A stretch of 18,671 nucleotides of DNA, taken from the NCBI GenBank assembly GCA_900618425.1, contig UZAN01000051.1:1-18671 (forward strand), in the 5' to 3' direction. Both the position numbers and the translations under genes were made by a program. A model generated the notes under the pieces. That model was given only the letters and a program-made list of their open reading frames with translations. It was not told the origin of the DNA and searched no databases. This document shows positions 1 to 7,507 of this stretch, one piece after another; positions within the stretch are counted from its first letter, which is position 1; every line of letters starts with the position of its first letter. The stretch is from Echinostoma caproni. Taxonomy: Eukaryota > Platyhelminthes > Trematoda > Plagiorchiida > Echinostomatidae.

Positions 1-34
1 TACGAATTGAGCCGTTTGAAAAGCGCCCACTTTC

Positions 35-86
35 TACTCCTTGTGGCCAAGGTATCGAAAAACTCAAAAATTCTCCACAAGGAGTA
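35..86. repeat. Short inverted repeat (12-bp arms)
   Basis: TACTCCTTGTGG at 35-46 is the exact reverse complement of CCACAAGGAGTA at 75-86, with 28 bases between. It could form a stem-loop in RNA or DNA. No protein or RNA family is recognised, and at the window edge its wider context is unknown. Confidence 0.5.
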
Positions 87-716
87 AATATTAGAGCAAA
101 ATATGTTTATGTGCATCAGTTATTCGCATAAAAGGTCTATTATAATACTTTTCTTCCGGCACACTTTAGGAGATCAATTCCGTTGTTTCTGCGAGGTGGT
201 TTTTGTCGCTGTTTTTCGCCAACCTGTTTTGTTGGACAGTGGTGAACCAAGACAAATCTGGGATGCGTACCAAGGTTCGTGTAAACTAACTTGAGTAGGT
301 GCACGAGCGTTGTCACATACGCTACTCATCTTCGAGATGATGGTTACCAATGGTTAGAGACACTGAATGATAGGTCGCAAACAGTGGTGCTCGTGCATCC
401 ACTCATTATGCTCCTAACACCACTCAATATGAATTCTCCATCTTCCGCTTGGATTTGCTTTCAACATTCCAATCTTCATTCTTTTCTTTTATGCAACTGA
501 GCACCGAAAGACGAAAACCGAATCCGGCGCACAAAAGTGCATGGTTAATGGTTGTAAAAACTGAACTGAACAGAACTTTTTCCCATGTCTCTCATCATCG
601 CTCAGGTCACTCACGAGACTATCTACCAGGAAGGAATTCCTACGCCGCATATGTGACCGTGAGCCCTGATCAGTGTTTCTTTACTCTCCTGCTGAGTTCC
701 TTTCTTTCACGACCTG

Positions 717-852
717 CCTCGGGAAACATCGCACACCGAGGAAACTTATCCGGTGACGCGCGTAGCACATGCCACAATCAAAGCACTCGGTGGAGGTTCA
801 GTGTTTACTCCAGTGCGCGACCGTAATTACCAAAATCTGTGCGCTTAGCTTC
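717..852 (+). repeat. Dispersed repeat, copy 1
   Basis: Two blocks match positions 9840-9940 in the same orientation. Block one is CCTCGGGAAACATCGCACAC at 717-736, with one mismatch in the other copy. Block two is about 44 bases at 809-852, beginning CTCCAGTGCGCGACCGT and ending CTTAGCTT. The middle is diverged and longer here than in the other copy (about 136 versus 101 bases). This looks like an old interspersed repeat of unknown class. Confidence 0.55.
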
Positions 853-994
853 AGCATTACTAGTTCGGTTTCCTCCATCAAACTCATGAAATTTGGCCTC
901 TTAATCGAACTAGTTGACACAGTTACGAGACGACAATCATTTAGCGGAGCACACAGAATTTTTTTCTATCACCATAGCTGCAGCATGTTAACCG

Positions 995-1015
995 CGATTT
1001 TTTTGATGTTTCTAG
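995..1015 (+). promoter_or_regulatory. Possible 3' splice site in GPATCH11 5' leader
   Basis: A T-rich tract followed by TTTCTAG ends at 1015, 28 bases before the GPATCH11 start codon. It could be the acceptor of a 5' UTR intron, or a spliced-leader trans-splicing acceptor of the kind known in flukes. This is position and motif only; no transcript evidence is available. Confidence 0.3.
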
Positions 1016-1043
1016 GTAAAAACAGTCAATACCCCACTGCATA

Positions 1044-1096
1044 ATGGAAACAGAGAATGAAGAAGAGGACTACATGTCTGATAAATTCATCACTTT
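1044..1096 (+). CDS. GPATCH11: GPATCH11 exon 1 (start codon)
   Basis: Codes for METENEEEDYMSDKFIT plus two bases of codon 18. The donor is GTAAAT at 1097. Joining TT to the A at 1138 gives a leucine codon and keeps the frame into exon 2. Acidic start and EEDYMSD agree with the conserved N-terminus of the family. Confidence 0.85.
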
Positions 1097-4000
1097 GTAA
1101 ATCCCGATGCTTACGTTTTTTGACTAACAAAATGCAGATGTGACAAACCTTCCGGATTGAACTTGGCCAAAAGTGTCCTACGTCAGCGTGCCGTAGAGCT
1201 GAATAGTAAGAAAGGACGGACACTGTCCAGGACCGAGGAAGAAAGCAAACGCAGAACTGAAGGTCTCGAGAAGAAAGTCGAGCCAACGAACAAAGGATTT
1301 AATATGTTGGTTAAAATGGGTTACGCTCCCGGGAAAGGACTCGGAAAGAATGGTAAAACCTGTTTTAGTGCATGACTTCTTGTTCATCAATTTTACTTCC
1401 ACTGTTGCGTCAACGTGCACTTTTGACTCCGTCTGTCTTCTCCCTCTTTAAATCGTGTTTTTAGAACGTGTATCTATGATTTATTAATTCCTTTGGAGTT
1501 CCGCACATCATGTGGCTTATTGAAAGGCAAATGTGCATACAACGCGCACTCAATGAATGAAGCCTGCGAACTTTTCTACGTCTTTCTCATAATTAGTTTG
1601 AGCATCGAGCCACCATTTCCGGCTGCTTTGCTTTTCATTTCACTCTCCACCTCTCACGTATCCAGATGTTGAATTTGTACCAAACACTAAAGCGCACCTG
1701 AAACATCCTTTCCTCTCCATCCATTTCATCAACACAAGAAGAAGACGTGAGCGGATTTGTTATTAGCCATCAATTGCTTGCGTGCTCTCATTCAGTTGTA
1801 AACGCGCATTCATATGAGCATATCAGACGAAGAAATAAGGATTGAAATGAATGATTTGAAGGCAACTCACTTGTCCGCCATTGAGTAAAAATGAATCACT
1901 TCAACTCTAGTGTTTCTTCGGTTGGTATAATCGCATAAACGTGCGTTTGCAGCTGAATGAGGGCACGCGAGAAGATGATGGCCAATACCAATTCTACCCA
2001 TGTGAAAAAGAGAAGAATTGAGCATTTGTTCCTACTCCCTACTTAGGCACCAAACTTAGGCTCCAAACAGCTTTCAGGATCCGATGAAGATACTCTTGGT
2101 GCTTTATATCTTCGACTGGTAAATGCCCGTCTCTATGCGCATTTCTGGACAGGAAAAATCACAGCGTTAACAACACCGAGTTTTGTTCGCAAACTGAATT
2201 CATTACGCGCACATAGTGTCTGTATTAGTTTTCAGAGTTTTCTTGCGACATTTATTCGTGGAACGATACCATTTGACCATTTGGGGAATATCTTGGCTGA
2301 ACGTATGTTGAAGGAATTCTTCTCGCAGTGTTTGTCTTCTGACTTCGTTGTTCAAATTCATTACGCGATCCAGACGTTTCAAATATCTTAGAGTCTATGC
2401 CTTTAATCGATGTGCATTGTTTGACAGAGTCAGAGTCATTCACAAAAACTGTCCGGCTTGTTATATCTACGTTCTATGGTTTCATGTTATCCAACCTTTT
2501 GGATTCATTTCAATTGGTCAAAAACAAAAGTCAGTCGAGCCTATTTTCCCGTATTCTTTATAGCCGAAGGCCGGGCAGAGCCCGTCCCTATCGAGGTCCG
2601 CTCGAGTCGCAGTGGTCTTGGGCGTGATGCAGCAGAACGTGAACGGAAAGAGGCCATTCAACGGATCCGTCAACATCTGGTGGTTACGGAACGGAATCAG
2701 TTCCTAGATGTTATGTCCACAAAATTTCGTCTTAGTCGTGCGAAACGGCAACTCGAAGCTGCTCGTAGAATCTGTCTGCAACTGGATTCGGCTCAGTCCA
2801 TCCCAGTGCCTGTTTCTCCGGCATTTTGGCCAACTCCAGACACACCCAAACCGCCAAAATCTCCAGACCACGAATTCCGTCGGAGACGTCGTTCGGAGCG
2901 AACCGATCGCTCTGAACAACGTTCTCCCCAATCGAACCAAGAGGATCGGGATAGGTCACCATTCTACGATGATCGGGACCAGTTACCACAGTTGTCCGAC
3001 GAAGAAGAATTGACCAGTCTAGACGCAGACAATCCAAAATCACTCGAAGTCAATGTAAGTGCTCTTCGGTTTTCCTATGCGAGAAGAAATTACTTGTCGT
3101 ATCGTGTGAATTTGTTTGTTCTTACGGGCAAATGCCAGGCACCATCGTTGGTGCAACTAGTTTCTTTACTTCTTAGCGCTGTAAATCAATGATTCTAGGC
3201 AGGGTCTGCGTTCATGGTTTAGTTTGCGATCCACTTTATTTTATTTTTCATCTTAAATCTTTTACGTTGAAGCTAGCTTTGTTTTATGTGCTTTCTCATT
3301 TTAAAGTGATCCATATGTATTTGAACTGGCAAATCAGAAGACAAACACTGAGAGGAATTCCTTTCGTATACTCTCATCGGTTGCGTACTTATAACACAGA
3401 ACAACAAAGACAAATGAAGCGTATTAAATTCCAGAATATGCCCATTTTGACATGAGAACATGTATTCAGAGACGACCAATCTAGTTCCGTTCAATCGTGT
3501 GTGTGTGTGTATTTGTGATGTACAAAATTGGTTATACTCAGGGAAGGCCAAGGGTAAAGGTCATACGCTTTTGGGCACAATATTTGGATCGGTTTGGGGG
3601 ATGAAGACGATCTCCCTTTCCTCCTCGGTTAAAATGACCATTGACTATTGTGAAAATCATCACACAGACGGATTTCTGACCTTAGTTTAACAGTGACTAT
3701 AGTCACCTCTTCTCAAACATCCCGCTAGCTAGTTCCAACACGTCAGGGAAATTATTATTGGGCTAGCTAAGTTATTGGGGTTATTTTGTGGCAGGCTTGT
3801 CGCGAGCCAAACGATTTCAACCTCTCCTACTGACTAGAGTTGTTCTGGAAAGCAAACCGAGTAGTTGCCGTTTCGCTTCAGTGATAGACAGTTTTAATGT
3901 TCTCCAGGTCAATACCACACCTCGTTTAGAGGTCTTACGCGGCTTGTCACTCAGTCTAGAGCCTAACTCATCGTCATTTTTCTGACCATGTGACTCAGTT

Positions 4001-5225
4001 ATTTTTCTTTTATTCTGCTGTGTAGCTAAAACCGGACTCCAGCTTATCCTGTGGAATGGCCTTTGGATCAAGCAACATGCCACAACTGCCAACTCTTGGT
4101 GAACAAAACGAGTGCTGTAAAGCAGTTATCTTGCATAGCACACATTATACAACAAACCTCTGTTGTGAACGACCCTTAGCTTCAATCGGTTACTCCGAAA
4201 ATCCCGGTTTGGTCGGGGGTTGGCTGTCTTTGGTCGTGACTGGGTACTCTTCTCTTGCACCTCGGGAAATGCTTATATGGCTTCTGTTTAGGATGTCCTA
4301 TGTGAGGATAAACAATGTTTGTCGATGAATCCACGAAGACGTAGAGTTGTAGTTTAGTAATAAGCGGCCTCCTGAACATCACGCCGTTTTGTTTTTCGAG
4401 TGTAATACGTCTGCAGAGCAACAGCATATCCAAGAGAGCGGAATAATTTGGTCATGTGCAACATATAGCACACAATCGTAACGAATCCATTGCCTGGCTC
4501 GCACAAAAGCCCTATGTCTGCTTGTGATTTGAGCTTCTGGTCTACCCTCGAGCTTCATCTGTTTGACTTAAGTTCATCACTAGAACAGTTCCAGTAAGCC
4601 TTTTCTTCCGAGAAATCCCTGGATGTTTTGGCATCGTAATTTTTCATTTTCGGTTCCAACAGCTCTACCGAAACTCAGCATCAGTCTTTTTGTTCTCTCT
4701 CCTTCTCCAGTATTCTTCATCTAACTAGAACTGATATACATTACTGTTGTATATGTATGGGATATCCATTCAGATCTCTCTCTTTACTAGACAGTTAACC
4801 CCTTACAGATGCTACCGAACAGTGTGATTCACTCAACTACTCGCCTGTTTCTCATTCGTTCATTTGTCACTCGGTCGAAATTTCGTGACACGCTAAACCA
4901 TGGGACCTGGTCCCCACCAACATAGCATTTTACAGGCCCTATGCTTGTATGTATCATAAAATACACTCGGCATTTATTGATCTGGTATTGTTTTATTTCT
5001 ATAATTCTTTTCTTTATCTCTCTCACGGTTTCGCCTCGCCCTCCCTATTTGAATGTCTCGTGTAACTTGGGGAACTTATCCAATCAGCCACTCACTGTAC
5101 TCCCAGATTTGGTGAACTATCTTCGAGGTCGACATTTTTACTGCTTTTGGTGCAGTGCGCAGTATGCCGATTCGCGGGACCTAGAACAGGAGTGTCCCGG
5201 TCCGAACGAAGAAGATCATGAATAA
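1044..5225 (+). CDS. GPATCH11: G-patch domain-containing protein 11 homologue, four exons
   Basis: CDS joins 1044-1096, 1138-1352, 2564-3054 and 5088-5225, giving 298 residues (the human protein is about 285). All introns are GT-AG and phases fit at every junction. The N-terminus EEEDYMSD matches the family. A charged helix (about 28-65) precedes the G-patch at 71-109 (GFNMLVKMGY, GKGLGKNG, then SGLG), the module with which G-patch proteins bind and activate DEAH-box RNA helicases. Residues 111-165 form a charged helix, then a proline-rich stretch with W178, an Arg/Ser/Asp/Glu-rich linker at 192-240, and a C-terminal DUF4187-like domain with YLRGRHFYCFWC, CPGP and a final DHE (Cys272, Cys275, Cys289, His297). 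The start has a strong Kozak context (A at -3, G at +4). GPATCH11 is reported at kinetochores and in splicing; the role in this organism is inferred from homology. Confidence 0.93.
1097..1137 (+). other. GPATCH11 intron 1, 41-bp micro-intron
   Basis: Starts GTAAAT and ends AATGCAG, with TTGACTAAC just upstream as a plausible branch site. At 41 bases it is far smaller than the gene's other introns (1,211 and 2,033 bases). Very short introns near the 5' end of genes are known in schistosomes and relatives. Confidence 0.8.
1138..1352 (+). CDS. GPATCH11: GPATCH11 exon 2 (charged helix and first half of G-patch)
   Basis: Residues 19-89 plus the first base of codon 90. It carries a Lys/Arg/Glu-rich helical segment and then NKGFNMLVKMGY and GKGLGKN, the helical half of the G-patch. 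The donor is GTAAAA at 1353. The split codon G|CC makes Ala90 on joining to exon 3. Confidence 0.92.
1353..2563 (+). other. GPATCH11 intron 2, with foldback and two long open stretches
   Basis: This 1,211-base intron interrupts the G-patch. It holds an imperfect foldback (1756-1993) and two unusually open plus-strand stretches. One runs from about 1436 to 1672. The other runs 2047-2388, directly after a textbook acceptor (a C/T tract ending CTACTTAG), and then stays open in another frame to the exon 3 boundary. Neither can join GPATCH11 in frame and neither product is recognised. Open frames of about 100 codons also occur by chance in this window. Confidence 0.6.
1756..1993. repeat. Imperfect foldback, about 100-bp arms
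   Basis: The segment 1756-1857 is reverse-complementary to 1888-1993 at roughly 75-80 percent by eye. Well-matched blocks include CTCATTCAGTTGTAAACGC at 1787-1805 against its counterpart near 1940-1960, and GAAGAA at 1829-1834 against TTCTTC at 1914-1919. The loop is about 30 bases. It could be a decayed inverted-repeat transposable element or a hairpin RNA source. No terminal duplication or coding potential was recognised. Confidence 0.6.
2564..3054 (+). CDS. GPATCH11: GPATCH11 exon 3 (second half of G-patch, linker)
   Basis: Acceptor TTCTTTATAG precedes CCGAAGG. Encodes residues 91-253: the G-patch loop (AEPVPIEVRSS then SGLG), a charged helical region with RQLEAARRICLQLD that matches the human RRSQRACQQLD segment, a Pro-rich patch, then an Arg/Ser/Asp/Glu-rich disordered linker ending SLEVN. 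The donor is GTAAGT at 3055, phase 0. The reading frame remains open about 105 bases upstream of the acceptor, which is intron read-through and not coding. Confidence 0.93.
3434..3471 (+). repeat. 38-bp dispersed repeat, copy 1
   Basis: GAATATGCCC, TGACATGAGAACATG and ATTC match the reverse complement of 12533-12570 with only a handful of mismatches over 38 bases. Similarity fades quickly on both sides, so this looks like the remnant of an old interspersed element. Confidence 0.5.
3497..3510. repeat. (GT)n microsatellite
   Basis: Seven GT units in a row, within GPATCH11 intron 3. Length polymorphism is likely; no function is implied. Confidence 0.8.
5088..5225 (+). CDS. GPATCH11: GPATCH11 exon 4 (DUF4187-like C-terminus, stop)
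   Basis: Acceptor CCAATCAG, phase 0. Encodes the last 45 residues with LVNYLRGRHFYC, a CxxC pair (Cys272, Cys275), then CPGPNEEDHE and TAA at 5223-5225. The human C-terminus has the same order (YLREEHLYCIWC, then CPGP and DHD). The conserved Cys/His set suggests metal binding; that is inference. Confidence 0.93.
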   Translation, partial: PLTVLPDLVNYLRGRHFYCFWCSAQYADSRDLEQECPGPNEEDHE

Positions 5226-5289
5226 CTGATCATCCTTCACTGACAAATCGTGATGCTGTATTTTCTCTTGTACATATGTGAAATTTTAT

Positions 5290-5295
5290 TATAAA
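5290..5295 (+). terminator. Possible GPATCH11 polyadenylation signal (TATAAA variant)
   Basis: TATAAA lies 65 bases after the stop codon in an A/T-rich stretch. TATAAA is a recognised weaker variant of AATAAA, and no canonical signal occurs closer to the stop. Position and motif only. Confidence 0.35.
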
Positions 5296-6833
5296 AGATT
5301 TTTAGAAAATCTGTTTCTCCTTCTGCATTCTTCCTCTGGGTTGTTTGTTTGATATCCTTGGTGGTGATGCGAATCGGTGAAACAGACCAATGATCACACT
5401 GTAACAGTGTTTGCGCGGTTCACTTTATCATGTTACTTATCGCGTTGAGAAATGATAAATGCCCAGAGGCAACATTGTGTTGTCCGGTTTGTCTGAGGTT
5501 CTCAGGCGACCCGTAAAATTTTGTCACTTAGCATGTTTTTTTGTGTGTTCGAATTCACCGAACCAAATGGCTCATCCTGGGTCGTTGAGCACATTAGTTT
5601 TCACATCTTATCTTGCAATTCATCTATGGGTTACTGTCTACATTCGTAATGTGCTATCGGAAGCAATCAAACAGGAGAACGATTCTTCGATTCTAATCTG
5701 TGCAACTGGTTCTGTGTGGGATAGGGACAAACGTAACTTTTCTATCTGAGGTATTTGCAATTTGTGATCATTTGTCAACCATAAAGTATCATTCTTTGCT
5801 CGACTTGTTTGGCTCCACCGAGAAAGTGTTCCATTTCATTTGGATTAGAAATTTTCACTCTGAACTGTTTAATCTCTTTACGTGCTCGTGTACACGGTTG
5901 ATAACAAAACATGCGAACCCCAGATCCATCCGAACGATTCATGCACAAGTCTTTCTAACTCCGTAGAACCGTGTTCACAATTCAAAACGTAGAGTGATAT
6001 GCAAGCCGCCGTCTTGATTTTAGTGAGCGGAAGTACTCACCCTGGGTACATATCATCATCTCTTTGCTGGTTGTCGGTGTCCTGTGATAAGTGAAAAGCT
6101 TCAATAAGAGATATTTCGATGTTTGTGGAGAAATTGCTTTGTAACTTTCTTTTGAAAACAAATGTTTTCCCGGTTCAGAATAGCCGATGAAAATTTCACG
6201 GACGACAGATTTCGATCGAAAGGCACACGCGTGTGGGCAGTGCTTCGGTGTCACAGCGCAGTCGAGCACTGCATCGCAAAGCGATAAACCAAGGTTACCG
6301 TGTTGTCATTCTAGAACAAAGAAGGTTCATCTCTATTCTAACGACGACTTCAATTGCTCATTCAGTATTCTGGGTACTTCGAACCATTCATGGTTCCGTT
6401 AAAGAAAATTAAATTACTCTTCCTATCCGATCAACCATCTCTCTACACCGTAATGAAACTCCCGCCACCTTTCAGTGTCAATGCACACTCATTCCGTTTG
6501 ATTGCTTACGACCTGTCGATCTCCATCCAGACTCATCCTTCAGTCAATCGTTCCTTAATGAAACTTCGTTTATTGTGTTTCACACCCCAGCGACACTGAT
6601 GCACGTTTTTCGATGGCAGTCGGTCATCCGAAGAATATTTATCAGTTGTCGTATATTCGGAGCACACTCTCCGAACCAGGAAAAACATACTCCTATTTCA
6701 AAATGGGTTTCCCAAAACGAGTTCTTCGCAGACATCAAAATATTCTCTGTTATGGCTGTCTACTTGTCACAGAAAGCCGACCAGAGTTACTGCGACATGT
6801 ATCGGCTTCCTTATATCTTATTATCTATCTACA
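5296..6833. other. Intergenic stretch between GPATCH11 and CCDC97
   Basis: Contains several open frames of 70-104 codons on both strands (for example near 5459-5749, 5700-5966 and 6613-6927). None has a conserved domain I can recognise or exon-like splice context. I see no RNA gene. The CCDC97 promoter should lie at the far end of this stretch or just beyond the SINE copy that follows. Confidence 0.5.
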
Positions 6834-7076
6834 CTCTCTTTTTATTTCACACCTAAGTGTGATGAACAGCAGATGGGGCGAACCCCATAGTCACGAAGAC
6901 CTGCTGTTCAGTGATGGAAACCGGTAACCTAAGCCCCGGGACTTGGAGTGACGAACCACATAAGACTCCGCTAGGTTAGGCGTGATAGTGAACCGGACGA
7001 CAGCAGAGCTGCCTATCACCAAAGTCGGGTGGCGGTGGCGGGGCTCAAACCTCGGATCAAAGCACGCCGGTGACAC
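6834..7076 (-). mobile_element. tRNA-derived SINE, copy A
   Basis: Reverse complement of the element at 8021-8290, about 95 percent identical by eye. On the minus strand it runs from a truncated tRNA-like head (ending near 7074, so most of the A-box end is missing) through a B-box-like GGTTTGAGCCC, a body with the shared CCAAGTCCCGGGGCTTAGG block, and an AATAAAAAG-type tail. It lies about 320 bases upstream of the proposed CCDC97 start, in opposite orientation to copy B. Confidence 0.8.
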
Positions 7077-7396
7077 CATCGTTCGTAATTCGACGAGTGC
7101 TTTCGATATCCAAGTACCGATCTTGATGGTTCCCCACATTACGGTCACCTGACGAATAAAGTAATGCTTTTTCAAATTCATTCGAGCAAACGAAAGGGAT
7201 CTTCGATTCAGTAGACCACGCGGTACCCCGGCGTTACTTCTGCCTGAAGGGTGTTCTGGAAAATGATCGTTTCACAGGTGCGATACTTTCATATGAATAA
7301 CTGAATTCGAGTTTGGTCTTAGCGCTATCTTCGTTTAAGTTCACCAGACAGTGGTGTTCTTTGGAGTTACTTTCTCCTTTTCTCATCCAATTTATA

Positions 7397-7507
7397 ATGG
7401 ATATGATTCTAGAAACGGCCTTGTCCTCATGTAGGGATAGTAACGTCGATGTGCTCCCAGACGAAAGCTTGTCTGATATGGACTACTCAAACGACTTCCG
7501 AACCAAG
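7397..7507 (+). CDS. CCDC97: Candidate CCDC97 exon 1
   Basis: ATG at 7397 has a strong Kozak context (A at -3, G at +4) and opens a 37-codon acidic, Ser/Asp-rich segment (LPDESLSDMDYSND) ending at AAG with donor GTACTG. It ends in phase 0, whereas the best exon 2 acceptor (9637) needs one carried base. Earlier donors at 7431 (GTAGGG) or 7440 (GTAACG) would supply that phase. Alternatively exon 2 starts at 9606. Family N-termini are poorly conserved, so homology cannot decide. Confidence 0.45.

Larger units (their letters stand above)
1..1043. other. Upstream flank, no recognisable gene
   Basis: No reading frame here resembles a known protein. The longest, 449-826 on the plus strand, has low-complexity, non-conserved-looking residues and no exon-like splice context. 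The stretch contains a 12-bp perfect inverted repeat near its left edge (35-46 and 75-86) and one copy of a dispersed repeat (717-852). It should include the GPATCH11 promoter, but no TATA box at a convincing distance is visible. Confidence 0.5.
3055..5087 (+). other. GPATCH11 intron 3
   Basis: 2,033 bases from GTAAGT to ATCAG. It contains a short repeat shared with 12533-12570 in inverse orientation, and a (GT)n tract. Several 60-95 codon open frames on both strands show no family resemblance and are treated as chance. I see no exon that would be needed to bridge the phase-0 junction between exons 3 and 4. Confidence 0.65.

Noticed and set aside
449..826. 125-codon open frame upstream of GPATCH11
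   Set aside because: No recognisable domain, overlaps the dispersed repeat at 717-852, no splice-site or codon-pattern support; probably chance.
2458..3192. 244-codon frame as a stand-alone gene
   Set aside because: Only 2564-3054 is coding; the first 35 codons are intron 2 and the last 46 are intron 3, as splice sites and GPATCH11 similarity show.
6891..7181. 96-codon minus-strand frame
   Set aside because: It is a chance frame through SINE copy A; the matching frames in other copies are not conserved.
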